A stretch of 64,000 bases of DNA, taken from the NCBI GenBank assembly GCA_963921935.1, contig OY998185.1:4851976-4915975 (forward strand), in the 5' to 3' direction. Below, piece by piece: positions 11,904-22,942 of this stretch. Positions within the stretch are counted from its first letter, which is position 1. Every line of letters begins with the position of its first letter. Made by a program: the position numbers and the translations under genes. The notes under the pieces are model-generated. The model ran no database searches, was not told the DNA's origin, and saw nothing but the letters and a program-made list of their open reading frames with translations. This DNA comes from Galeruca laticollis (Eukaryota > Arthropoda > Insecta > Coleoptera > Chrysomelidae).

Positions 11904-14041
11904 CGTATAAATAAAGATAGAAACACTGGTATAAACAGATTAGTTGGAAACTGATTAGAAATTAAAACATTAGACTATATTTTGTTAGAATCATAAATAT
12001 GAGACATTAAAAGTGCTCATATTAACTAAATAAAGTAATACAACTTATGTATATAATTAATAACTTGAGAAGAATCACATAGAATTGACAAAAGAAACAT
12101 TACCGTGATCATATAACAAAAGCCATAGAGTAAATATCGTCCATCGTATTAAATACCTCATGTCAGAAATAATGATGAACATATAATCTAGAAAAGAAAC
12201 ATGGATTAATAAATATTCGAAATAAAAAAGGATATTGTTCAATATTATAACACATTGTTTACTAAAAACATATGAGTTAGAATATTTAACGATGTAATAC
12301 CAATACGCTTAGCGACATACGCTAGCGGCACACGCTAGCGACAAAATATAGATGTCAATATGTATCAGCGACAAACGTTGAAAGTAGAGTAATTCCATAG
12401 ATGACATGAATAGGAATTAATTAATGTATTTAATCCAATATAATGAACATTAAGAATTAGATTAAGGAATATTAATAAATGTTTTAAAAGAATTTATGTT
12501 GATGACTAAACACAATTGATAATTATAATAAGAAATTAAACTGAACATTGATATTAAAGACTATTGTATATCGCTTGAAAAAAACTATTCGTCACATACT
12601 AACAAGATGAACTTCAATATTGAATAAATAATTTTAGTGAGATTAATTTTTGTATGTAGGTAAAGATATTAGAATGTTAAGTGGAATCATAATTTTGAGT
12701 GCGTTAAAAAAAGAAAAACGGTGATTGGGTTATGTGACATGACAGAAGGAACTTTCAAACAACAACAAGTGTAACAAACATTTTTATGGAGATAGTGAGC
12801 TGAATTTAAACAAAAGACTAATTGTTGATTGTTGAAAAAAGTTGAAGAAAAAGGGTCGGTGGCTTGGCTTCGTTTCTGGAAGGTTGGGTTTTGGAAGTGC
12901 TCCAGAAATGTTAAGAAATTATCCTCAAATGAGGATAAAAACATAACAAACCATTGATAAAACATTCACATGTACTTACCCAATGATTGTAGCTGATTTT
13001 CCAGAGTGAAAATCATAATTTCACATAACTATTCAACTTTAAAACTTCGGAAGCTATTTTTCCCGAATCCCGAGAGGCAGATCCTGGTTCCTGAACACAA
13101 GGTCAGTGTATTGTTGTACAACAAGAGTTATATAAAACTCAATAACTTCAATCAAATGTTTTCTTTAAAATCTCATGAGTAAAATAGACTTTGAAATAAT
13201 GATCGATCTGAAAAAGAATTAAAATTAGAGACCCAATATAGCTATATTCTTAAATAATTTCTCAATGATTAATGGCCAATTTAAATAAACAAAATTTAAT
13301 ACTTACGCATTTATCAAATAAGAAGCTTGAGAAAGATGCATCCAATTCTTTTATGTAATATTTAGAATCTATGTATATAAATTTCATAACTATTTCTTGT
13401 ACCCTATTATTTGTGTTTCTGTATGTATAAATTTCCAACATAAATTCTTTTAACTTGTATATAATTTGAAGTACGTTCTATCACACAGCATATAAGCTCG
13501 CTGTGAAACTGAACAGACCGACGCGTATAGCAAATGTTTACTCTAGCGCATCGTCACCTCATATTTTCAAGCATGCGTACAGAACGCCACACGAAAGAAT
13601 AAATCAATAATTTCATTTGACCCATACATGGGCGGCGCATAAAATTTTTATAAATAAAATTAAATATTGTTTCCAAGTAAAATGTTCCTTTATTTATTTA
13701 TCAACTGAATTTATTCACAACCTTAAGAACCCAAATAACAAAATGAATGTCATGCTCTACACATACATAAATTTCAAATGTTCAATCAATTATATTGTTA
13801 TAACACTCAATTAATTATATATCATTATAATAAATAAACATTATCATAAAGTCATAAATGGCATCCAAAACATGGGCAATTAGACAATTAATATCCAGTT
13901 ATATCATTAAAAATTTAGGATTCAAATCATAGATAGAAACATATATGTTATAGACAAATTTATTCCAGTAAAACTTATATTTATTCACTAACAAAACAAA
14001 AACCTTAATAAAATATATACGTAATAAATATACGTGATAAA
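11901..14041 (+). repeat. Gypsy-1 left LTR
   Basis: Direct copy of 17880-20020. Features seen include a cluster of CGCTAGCGACA-type repeats at 12307-12350, a splice-donor-like AAGGTCAGTG at 13099-13108, GATCGATC at 13201, and GCATGCG at 13571. The start TGTTATAACG seen in the right LTR is not complete here; its first bases merge into the TA tract. The frame on the minus strand at 12687-12965 recurs in both LTRs only because the LTRs are copies. Confidence 0.85.
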
Positions 14042-14058
14042 TGGCGACCCAACGTAGG
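14042..14058 (+). promoter_or_regulatory. Putative primer-binding site, Gypsy-1
   Basis: TGGCGACCCAACGTAGG lies right after the left LTR and begins with the TGG typical of sites matching a tRNA 3' CCA end. Related sequences sit at the same place in Gypsy-2 (59444-59462, minus) and the third element (63297 and 63395). The priming tRNA was not identified. Confidence 0.65.
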
Positions 14059-14217
14059 TGCGTTGAATAAATTCAGTAAATAATTAATTGTTCATAAAAT
14101 AAAAATAAATTTGACCAATTTTTGTGACGATCTAACTTTAAAATCAGTAATAATTTCGGGGAAAATTTGTTTGGAGTTTTGTTCTGTTTTGTCTATTACA
14201 AATAAAAATTCTGAACA

Positions 14218-14508
14218 ATGGAGTCAAACAAAACAATAAAAGAATTAAAAACAACAGAGTTGAAGGAAATTTTGGAAAACAGAGGATTGGACAAAACGGG
14301 AACCAAACAGGCGCTCGTTAGAAGGCTACAGGAGGCTGTAATTAAAGAGGGAAAGGATCCAGAAACATACTGTTTCAATCAAGAAGAAAATAATGAAGAT
14401 CGGGATGAAGAAATGATTGGAGAATTAGAAAATGTAACGGAATCAAGAGAAAACATGCAGCCAAGTGAGGAGAATATCACACAAGCTGAGGAAAAACAAA
14501 AAAATTGA
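14218..14508 (+). CDS. Gypsy-1 Gag N-terminal segment with SAP-like motif
   Basis: 96 residues starting at ATG 14218. Residues about 6-40 fit a SAP motif (IKELKTTELKEILENRGLDK, then TGTKQALVRRLQ), a helix-turn-helix known to bind AT-rich DNA. The remainder is acidic. It stops at 14506-14508 after a run of A residues. The following 100 bases continue the same charged, helical character in shifted frames up to the main gag frame at 14618, so this is probably the N-terminus of a single Gag broken by frameshifts in A-runs. It could alternatively be a separate small protein. Confidence 0.65.
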   Translation: MESNKTIKELKTTELKEILENRGLDKTGTKQALVRRLQEAVIKEGKDPETYCFNQEENNEDRDEEMIGELENVTESRENMQPSEENITQAEEKQKN

Positions 14509-14617
14509 AGAACCGAGAAGAATACATGATTGAGAAACAAGTAAGGGAGACAGTGAAAACCAACTTCTACAGAGCATAAAATACTTATTAAAAGAACAAC
14601 AGGAAGATAGCAAGAAA

Positions 14618-16192
14618 ATGATGGAAGAACAGAAAGAATATTTGAAAGAAATAATTAAAGAGAAGATGGACGAACAAAATCAAAAAATTGAAAGAATGAA
14701 TAACTCATTGGAACTAAAACTACGGAAACAAGACGAAAAGGTAGAGGAGATCAAAAGAAAACAAGACGAGATAGAAAAAAGTTTAGAGAACCAAGAAGAA
14801 AAATTCGAAAACTTGGAACAAAATTTAATAGAAAAAACGAAGAAGATCACGGAAGTAAACATTACCAGAGCCGTTGAAATAATAGAAAAATCAGGAAAAA
14901 AGGATATAGAAGATGTGAAAAGGAGCATTATCAAACATGGAAGGGATATCGAATCCATCAGAAGTGATGTAAAAAAAGAAATACATGGAGTAAGAGAAGA
15001 AACCGAAAAGGACATAGTGAAAACAAAGAATGACATTAAAAGAGATATGAAGAATGAATTGGAACAGATTAGAATGCAACTAAAAGGCGAACAAGGAATG
15101 ATTACTTATGCATATCAAGGTGGGAACGAGGAGAATATCAAATTTGATGGTAACATCAGGAAGATACATCCAAAAATATTTTTGAGAATATTAACAAATA
15201 AGATAAAACATATAAGAAATTTCGAAGATACAAGGGAAATATTGAGAAAACACCTTACTGGACAAGCTCTATTGTGGTTCACAAGTAATGAGATAGACTT
15301 CAACAACTATAAGGAATTTGAAACAGCATTTCTCAAATTATATTGGGGTGAAATCACACAAGGAGAGGTTAGAGAGAGAATATATTTTGGACGATATGAT
15401 GAGAACAGAGGGAATACCATGTATCTCTACTCGTTGCTACTCTATTCTCAAGCGCAACACTTAGAACCAGTGATTAAAGAAGAAGAAATAATCATGTTCC
15501 TTTCCAGACATTTCAAGTCACAGATAGCTGAGACAATAGCTATACAAAACATCAGGACGTTTGAACAACTATCCAATTACCTGATGAGGATAGAAAGAAA
15601 CCTAACTAGTAATAGAAACAAACAAAACGAGAATAGAAATAATATAAATTACAACCGAAATATAGAACATTCTAATAGAGGAAACAATGGAAATAATTCA
15701 AACAATACCCACTACGAATACAATAACAATAATAATAGAAGTTTAAATAGTAATATAAATAATAGAACGATGAATACTACAAGATACAGGAATTATCCAG
15801 CAAATAATTACAATCATAACAATCAAGGAAGGGAAAGAAATAATTTTAACAATGTAAACAATAATTATAATAATAGAAGATACAATAACTACAATAATAA
15901 TAATAATTTAAATAACAATAACAATGGTTATAACAATAATAGAAATTCAAACAATAATAATCATCAGAGCAACTACTTTACAAGGAGGAACTCTGATGGC
16001 AATTTAAATCGAAGGAATGATGACGGCCAAAATAGACGGGTCAACTTCCAGAGGAGAGCTAGTAGTCAGGACAGGGCAAACTCTCCAAACAATCGAGTTG
16101 AACTACATGAGTCGTCAAACAATATTCATTCTCCCATAACAACGACTGCTGATGGTGGTGTACAAAATGCCACTAATCAGAATTTTCATTGA
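14618..16192 (+). CDS. Gypsy-1 Gag: coiled coil, capsid, Asn-rich tail
   Basis: 524 residues. Residues 1 to about 150 are a long Lys/Glu-rich coiled coil. A retrotransposon capsid domain follows (about 165-330), with the LTGQALLWF segment and FLKLYWG typical of the Gypsy-type Gag fold. The last 190 residues are an extreme Asn/Arg low-complexity tail with no CCHC zinc knuckle. The frame ends at TGA 16190-16192; the pol frame overlaps in the -1 frame from 16177. Gag would form the particle that packages the element RNA. Confidence 0.8.
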   Translation: MMEEQKEYLKEIIKEKMDEQNQKIERMNNSLELKLRKQDEKVEEIKRKQDEIEKSLENQEEKFENLEQNLIEKTKKITEVNITRAVEIIEKSGKKDIEDVKRSIIKHGRDIESIRSDVKKEIHGVREETEKDIVKTKNDIKRDMKNELEQIRMQLKGEQGMITYAYQGGNEENIKFDGNIRKIHPKIFLRILTNKIKHIRNFEDTREILRKHLTGQALLWFTSNEIDFNNYKEFETAFLKLYWGEITQGEVRERIYFGRYDENRGNTMYLYSLLLYSQAQHLEPVIKEEEIIMFLSRHFKSQIAETIAIQNIRTFEQLSNYLMRIERNLTSNRNKQNENRNNINYNRNIEHSNRGNNGNNSNNTHYEYNNNNNRSLNSNINNRTMNTTRYRNYPANNYNHNNQGRERNNFNNVNNNYNNRRYNNYNNNNNLNNNNNGYNNNRNSNNNNHQSNYFTRRNSDGNLNRRNDDGQNRRVNFQRRASSQDRANSPNNRVELHESSNNIHSPITTTADGGVQNATNQNFH

Positions 16193-17577
16193 AGGATGGT
16201 GTAGCACGCAATCGGTATAGTTATGTCCATCCTAGAGAATTCCTCAAAGACATAGATTGCCTAGAAAATATAGAAAACAATTTATTAGTATCTATTACGG
16301 GAAAATTGTCACATTTAAATGTAAATATTTTAATTGATACAGGTTCAGAAACATCATTAATCACAGAAAGTATTGTAAATAAATTAAACTTGCAAAAATA
16401 TATTATGAAAGTGCCAAAAGTAAATTTAATAGGTCTAAATGCAAAAAAGTTTAGCGAGGTTAACAAATCTATTATTGTAAAACTACAATTACAAAATATT
16501 CATTTAGAAGTACAATTACTGGTTATACAAGGTATAGAGTACGATATATTATTAGGTTCAGACGAATTACTAAAGCATAAGATAGATATCAATTATGAAA
16601 CAAGAACGATAGGTGTCAATGGAATTGGAATAAAATTTAATGAAAACAGAGAACAAATAACGAACAAGAAAATTATGAAGATTGCAGAAGGAAAAATCAG
16701 CAGGCTAGAAGTAGGAGAAATGGAAATGAATAATGATTGTTATGATAAGAAAAATGAATTTGAAGAAAGAAGAGATGGAGAAATAGTTTTAGATGATGAA
16801 AAGAATATTGATAATTGTATTGAAAATGATATGAAATATAATAATTGTGAAGATGGAATATGGAATGGAGAATATGAAGAAAATGATATTAATAATTATT
16901 TAAAATATAATATGGGATGTGATAATTATGGAGATGGGATATGGAATGAAGTACATTTGGATTGTGGAAGAGGGAGAAAGGAAGAAGTACGGAAATTGTT
17001 GAGAAAATATGAAGGTTTATTCAATGGAGAGGCAAGAGCTGCTAAAAATTTTATACACAGTTTGAAGGTGAAGGACATGGAAACGTTCAGAGCAAAAAGT
17101 TACCCAATTCCATACAAATACAAGGATAAAATGCAAGATGCGATAAAAAAACTAATGAAAGACGAAATTATAGAATATAGTAATACTACATATATAAACC
17201 CCATTGTTATCGTACAAAACAAGGATGGAGACATGAGAATCTGTCTAGATGCAAGAAACTTAAATAAACATTGTATACCAGAATTTGAGGCACCATTAAA
17301 TATTGAAGCGATACTTGGCCGAATTTCGAAGAGAATTAAGAAGAGAACTACTTTTACGGAAGGAGAATTAGTAATAATTAAAGCACTTAGAATTCCTAAT
17401 CATAAGCGTAATATTTGTGCAAAATTACAATTACCTTACGAAGGTCCATATAAAGTAGTAACATCTAACGGCATAAATAGTTACAAACTCGTACATCCTG
17501 TAACTGGCAATGTTAGAGGAATTTTCAATGTGGACCAATTGTATCGATTCCATCCTGAATTCAATGAAATTCAATAA
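16177..17577 (+). CDS. Gypsy-1 protease and deleted pol (RT fragment joined to integrase tail)
   Basis: This frame is open from 16177, overlapping the end of gag by 16 bases in the -1 frame; there is no early ATG, so expression by -1 frameshifting is likely. Counting from the TTG at 16189 (462 residues), a retropepsin has LIDTGSETSLI at about 48-58 and DILLGSDELL at about 121-130. A charged linker leads to the start of an RT domain (DGDMRICLDARNLNKH, then LNIEAILGRI). Near residue 380 (about nt 17326) the sequence jumps straight to an integrase C-terminal tail (EGELVIIKALRI, LPYEGPYKV, GIFNVDQL). The catalytic RT, RNase H and integrase core are gone, yet the frame stays open across the junction. 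Only the protease could still be active. Confidence 0.8.
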   Translation, partial: SEFSLKDGVARNRYSYVHPREFLKDIDCLENIENNLLVSITGKLSHLNVNILIDTGSETSLITESIVNKLNLQKYIMKVPKVNLIGLNAKKFSEVNKSIIVKLQLQNIHLEVQLLVIQGIEYDILLGSDELLKHKIDINYETRTIGVNGIGIKFNENREQITNKKIMKIAEGKISRLEVGEMEMNNDCYDKKNEFEERRDGEIVLDDEKNIDNCIENDMKYNNCEDGIWNGEYEENDINNYLKYNMGCDNYGDGIWNEVHLDCGRGRKEEVRKLLRKYEGLFNGEARAAKNFIHSLKVKDMETFRAKSYPIPYKYKDKMQDAIKKLMKDEIIEYSNTTYINPIVIVQNKDGDMRICLDARNLNKHCIPEFEAPLNIEAILGRISKRIKKRTTFTEGELVIIKALRIPNHKRNICAKLQLPYEGPYKVVTSNGINSYKLVHPVTGNVRGIFNVDQLYRFHPEFNEIQ

Positions 17578-17865
17578 GTTTAATCTGCAAAGAATTAGTT
17601 ATAATTAGAATGAAATATTTTTAAGTTGAAACAGGGAATTAATTACTTGTAGGAATAAGGTGTAAGATAGGTAAAGAATTAGAAATAGATTAATTAGGTA
17701 TAATAACAAATTAATGATTGATTTTCACAAAGATAGAATATAATGAAGTAGATTAAATGATAATAGATTATTACAAAATAAGAAAAAAGTTAAGTACTAT
17801 TGAATGAATTTTATATAAAACATTCTAAATCATTGTAAACAATAATTAGAATGATTTTATAAAAA
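17578..17865 (+). other. Gypsy-1 3' untranslated internal region
   Basis: Purine-rich and A-rich non-coding DNA between pol and the polypurine tract. Confidence 0.6.
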
Positions 17866-17874
17866 TTCAGGGAA
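17866..17874 (+). promoter_or_regulatory. Gypsy-1 polypurine tract
   Basis: CAGGGAA directly before the TG that opens the right LTR; the position fits the plus-strand primer of LTR elements. Confidence 0.55.
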
Positions 17875-20020
17875 TGTTATAACGTATAAATAAAGATAGA
17901 AACACTGGTATAAACAGATTAGTTGGAAACTGATTAGAAATTAAAACATTAGACTATATTTTGTTAGAATCATAAATATGAGACATTAAAAGTGCTCATA
18001 TTAACTAAATAAAGTAATACAACTTATGTATATAATTAATAATTTGAGAAGAATCACATAGAATTGACAAAAGAAACATTACCTTGATCATATAACAAAA
18101 GCCATAGAGTAAATATCGTCCATCGTATTAAATACCTCATGTCAGAAATAATGATGAACATAAAATGTAGAAAAGAAACATGAATTAATAAATATTCGAA
18201 ATAAAAAAGGATATTGTTCAATATTATAACACATTGTTTACTAAAAACATATGAGTTAGAATATTTAACGATGTAATACCAATACGCTTAGCGACATACG
18301 CTAGCGACACACGCTAGCGACAAAATATAGATGTCAATATGTATCAGCGACAAACGTTGAAAGTAGAGTAATTCCATAGATGAAATGAATAGGAATTAAT
18401 TAATGTATTTAATCCAATATAATGAACATTAAGAATTAGATTAAGGAATATTAATAAATGTTTTGAAATAATTTATGTTGATGACTAAACACAATTGATA
18501 ATTATAATAAGAAATTAAACTGAACATTGATATTAAAGACTATTGTATATCGCTTGAAAAAAACTATTCGTCACATACTAATAAGATGAACTTCAATATT
18601 GAATAAATAATTTTAGTGAGATTAATTTTTGTATGTAGGTAAATATATTAGAATGTTAAGTGAAATCATAATTTTGAGTGCGTTAAAAAAAGAAAAACGG
18701 TGATTGGTTTATGTGACATGACAGAAGGAACTTTCAAACAACAACAAGTGTAACAAACATTTTTATGGAGATAGTGAGCTGAATTTAAACAAAAGACTAA
18801 TTGTTGATTGTTGAAAAAAGTTGAAGAAAAAGGGTCGGTGGCTTGGCTTCGTTTCTGGAAGGTTGGGTTTTGGAAGTGCTCCAGAAATTTTAAGAAATTA
18901 TCCTCAAATGAGGATAAAAACATAACAAACCATTGATAAAACATTCACATGTACTTACCCAATGATTGAAGCTGATTTTCCAGAGTGAAAATCATAATTT
19001 CACATAACTATTCAACTTTAAAACTTCGGAAGCTGTTTTTCCCGAATCCCAAGAGGCAGATCCTGGTTCCTGAACACAAGGTCAGTGTATTGTTGTACAA
19101 CAAGAGTTATATAAAACTCAATAACTTCAATCAAATGTTTTCTTTAAAATCTCATGAGTAAAATAGACTTTGAAATAATGATCGATCTGAAAAAGAATTA
19201 AAATTAGAGACCCAATATAGCTATATTCTTAAATAATTTCTCAATGATTAATGGCCAATTTAAATAAACAAAATTTAATACTTACGCATTTCTCAAATAA
19301 GAAGCTTGAGAAAGATGCATCCAATTCTTTTATGTAGTATTTAGACTCTATGTATATAAATTTCATAACTATTTCTTGTACCATATTATTTGTGTTTCTG
19401 TATGTATAAATTTCCAACATAAATTCTTTTAACTTGTATATAATTTGAAGTACGTTCTATCACACAGCATATAAGCTCGCTATGAAACTGAACAGACCGA
19501 CGCGTATAGCAAATGTTTACTCTAGCGCATCGTCACCTCATATTTTCAAGCATGCGTACAGAACGCCACACGAAAGAATAAATCAATAATTTCATTTGAC
19601 CCATAGATGGGCGGCGCATAAAATTTTTATAAATAAAATTAAATATTGTTTCCAAGTAAAATGTTTCTTTATTTATTTATCAACTGAATTTATTCACAAC
19701 CTTAAGAACCCAAATAACAAAAGGAATCTCATGCTCTACACATACATAAATTTCAAATGTTCAATCAATTATATTGTTATAACACTCAATTAATTAATTA
19801 TATATCATTATAATAAATAAACATTATCATAAAGTCATAAATGGCATCCAAAACATGGGCAATTAGACAATCAATATCCAGTTATATCATTAAAAATTTA
19901 GGATTCAAATCATAGATAAAAACATATATGTTATAGACAAATTTATTCCAGTAAAACTTATATTTATTCACTAACAAAACAAAAACCTTAATAAAATTTA
20001 TTACGTAATAAATATAAACG

Positions 20021-20022
<2 letters not shown>
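17875..20022 (+). repeat. Gypsy-1 right LTR
   Basis: Begins TGTTATAACG and runs to a (TA)n tract at 20023. It carries the same landmarks as the left LTR: splice-donor-like AAGGTCAGTG at 19078, GCATGCG at 19550. Scattered substitutions and small indels separate the two copies. Confidence 0.85.

Positions 20023-20087
<65 letters not shown>
20023..20087. repeat. (TA)n microsatellite, right flank of Gypsy-1
   Basis: About 32 TA units directly after the right LTR. Confidence 0.97.
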
Positions 20088-20091
<4 letters not shown>

Positions 20092-20880
20092 GATGAACGT
20101 ACCCTTGTCGCCTCACGGTTACGAACAAGACGACCTGGCCTCACCTATTTCCAGCAATATTTTTCCTAAAATGTTTGCATATATGGCATGAGAGGAGCAT
20201 ACTTAGTCAGAAACTCAAAAGAGGGGAAAAGGTTTTTGAATTTTTTTATATATATGTGTGGGGTTAAATTAAATACGTTGTCACCTCAAAGCCATATATG
20301 GAAGATTGTTAAACGTATAACGATGTTGCCTATCCAGGTGTTGCCACGTTTAATTTGAATCTAGTAATATAATACAATTGATAACTGAATAGTAGCGTGA
20401 ATTAAGTCGGATAAACGATTTGAAGCAAAAATGAATATCATCTACATTTTATTGTTCATTCTATGAAATGTAAGATTCAATATAATTTCAAAAAAAATAA
20501 TGAAATAATCATAATATTAAATAAGAGCCACATAATGTAATAATAATTAATATTATGATTTAAATAAATGTTGCAGTTCAGCTTTTGCAATTGGAACAGA
20601 CCTATTCATACCATTTTTAGTTAGTGTTCACACTTGTTAGTAACTTAACACTCATTATATATTTGCCATCATATCAAATCATTCTACAAAAAGCAGAGTC
20701 ATAAATATTTGTGCCATCTGGACAGCATCTGGGGTAAAATGGTTAAACCACCCTTATTGTATCTTTTTATACCTGTTTTGAGGGCACAGTTTTCGACATT
20801 ATGTTATAAGACGCTGAGAAGAGAACTCGTTTCATCTATGTACAATCTTAGTTTTATTCAATTTTTGTAATATATTTTCA
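20088..20880. other. Non-coding stretch
   Basis: No gene seen. It contains TTGTCGCCTCA at about 20105 and GTTGTCACCTCA at 20279, similar to GTTGTCGCCTCA at 25289, which may be traces of an old repeat. Confidence 0.5.
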
Positions 20881-20891
20881 ATTCATTAATT

Positions 20892-22517
20892 TCACTTGAC
20901 GACTTTTATTCCGACACACATCTCACGAACAGTTAGGAACTCTCTTATTTGTTTGGATGACGGATATTTGCTCGTTTTCAAGTATGATAAAGGTTCATTT
21001 TTAAGATGATTTATTTCTTGATTGGTCCAAGTTTGCTTTTTTCTTTTACCACGCATTGTACAACCCCCATCTTCATCTTCTAACATATTGTCTAATTCTT
21101 CCAATGGTCTCCTTTTTTTATTAGTCTCTGCATTTTCTACGACGGGCGTTTCTTCTTGATATTTTGGAATATTTGATGTACTTCTTCTGCTCACCTTGTG
21201 GCATGGGATGCACATCATCATTATTCTCTTCCGGTATTTCTAAATTTGCATCGAAATCAATCTCATCAAAATATTTTCCTTTGTACTCTAGCAGTTTTCC
21301 ACTTTCCATAACTAATAAATACATTGATACTTTTGCCGTTTGGTAAATAACAGTATGCAATTCATAAAATTCGTTGTGTGTTTTTTCGTCGTGTCCCTTA
21401 AATTTTGAAAATTGTTTCGTATCCTGTTTTGACATATTTAAAATTTGTGCGACAGCTACAATATGCTTTCGTAATTTATTGCTTGAAATGGCATCTGGAT
21501 TTTGTAAGTTCATTTTCTTTGTTAACTGGTGAATAGCAACATCTCCTTTTCCCTATTTGATTGTGCTCCCAGGAGTGGCAAAAACATATTGATTGTCATC
21601 AGAAATATATTATTGTCGATATATGATTACAGTGCCTATAAACTTTTGTAACATTTTTGGCATTAAAATTACAACAGCTCGCGAACCCTTGCCAGAACAT
21701 ACAGTTCTTCTATATTCTCTTGTAAGTGCTTTTTCTCCTTCCGTTAACACATTTTCAAAATCGCTGAAGCCAATTTTAAATATTGGACATCTCCAATTCT
21801 TCTTCTATTAAAAAGAATCACTAACGCTAAAGCCGAGTTCACTGAGTTCTTATATGTTTCAATAGTGTCGGTATTATCCTCAAATTGCTTTTGGCAGTCA
21901 GAAGCAATTTCTATGGTTTTTTCTCTAAATATTTTAATATCATTAACCAAGGGTACAAGTAGTGGTTTATTCCACTTTTATTGTAGGTTTTTATTTGCAA
22001 GGGAGGCGATTTCAATACTCCAGCGAGAAGTAAGTAAATGTTTAAAAAAATTTATATCTCTCAGCCAGTTTCTGGATTCTTCATCGTTTCTGCAAATGAT
22101 GAAGTTCATCACAACACAGTATCAAATACGTTCCCAAATGCATCGCTAGACTAGGAGCGTTAAATATTTTTTCTGTTGGTTTGTATCCAGATACAGTTCT
22201 TGCTGCAGTTAAAATCATGTCGGAATATGTTGGCCTAAGAATATCTTTTAAATAGATCTTATTGTCTTCAACAATGTTTCTAATCTCGATGAGTAATTTG
22301 GAATGGTCACGCATCCTACTGCTGCATGCATAATAATGTTTTCTTTTAAATAAGAGTTTCCAAAATTTACTATTAATAGATCTTTTTTTGCTTCAAAAGA
22401 TATGGCATCTCCTCTCATTTTGTCAAAAAGCTTCTCGTCTAGCTTTAGAGTTTTTTGGAAGTAAATTTGAGGGTTGGTAACTCCATACGAAATATTTAAA
22501 ATATTAAATAGGTACAA
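20892..22517 (-). pseudogene. Crypton-like tyrosine recombinase relic
   Basis: At least four minus-strand fragments form one protein in order: 22248-22517, 22081-22314, 21744-22080 (broken by a stop) and 21121-21513, with a C-terminal piece at 20892-21221. The recombinase signature is spread across them: NRRRIGDV (first arginine, about 21790), LRKH (second arginine, about 21470), KGHDEKTHNEFY (histidine and candidate tyrosine nucleophile, about 21370-21400). These match the R...xxR...H...Y order of tyrosine recombinases. The last piece carries a basic Myb/SANT-like segment (QTWTNQEINHL, YPSSKQIREFL). I recognise this layout from Crypton-type transposons and genes derived from them. Frameshifts and a stop make it a pseudogene. 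No zinc finger is seen; an inverted repeat begins where it would lie. Confidence 0.65.
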
Positions 22518-22942
22518 TTCATCTCTAACCTGGTTTGTTTGTCAGATACAGGGTCATAAAGGGTGCAGATGGAATACAAATTTCATTGCATACCTTCTCG
22601 GGGGATAGAATTATAACGTGAAATTTTTTTTAACGTCATAGTCTTCTTTTATGTATAAAATTCAGTTAAGAATTGCAGACAAGAATTTTCAAGTCGAAAT
22701 ACTTTTGCTGGTGTTTTAGGAATATGGGGTAATAAAAGTTTACGAACCCCTAATACCACGCCATTGACTAATTGGAACTTGACAAAATTAATAGTGTCGA
22801 TGTGCTTTGAGGAGACTATGACGGGTAAAAAAAATTGAATTTATATTTTTATCTCCCGAGAAAATATGCAACAAAATGTATATTTTGTCTGCAGCCTTTA
22901 TCACCCTGTATCTCACAAACTAACAAGGTTAGAGAAGAATTG
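22515..22942. repeat. Long imperfect inverted repeat (foldback element)
   Basis: Positions 22515 to about 22655 pair with about 22805-22942 as imperfect inverted arms of about 135-140 bp, for example CAATTC..CTCTAACC and GGTTAGAGAAGAATTG, then ATACAGGG with its partner CCCTGTAT at 22904, then CTTCTCGGGGGATAG with CTCCCGAGAAA. The loop is about 150 bp. Each arm contains a TACAGGGT motif like the ends of the element at 11-334. It abuts the N-terminal end of the recombinase relic. Confidence 0.7.

Larger units (their letters stand above)
11901..20022 (+). mobile_element. Gypsy-1, deleted LTR retrotransposon
   Basis: Two direct LTRs of about 2.14 kb (11901-14041, 17875-20022) bound an internal region with a primer-binding-like site, gag, protease, an internally deleted pol and a short polypurine tract. 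The LTRs are nearly identical, with only scattered differences visible by eye, so the insertion is probably not old. (TA)n tracts abut both outer ends. RNase H, most of RT and the integrase core are missing, so the copy is non-autonomous. Confidence 0.85.

Noticed and set aside
12687..12965. 92-codon minus-strand frame conserved at 18666-18944
   Set aside because: Conserved only because both lie in the duplicated Gypsy-1 LTRs; low-complexity, no domain.
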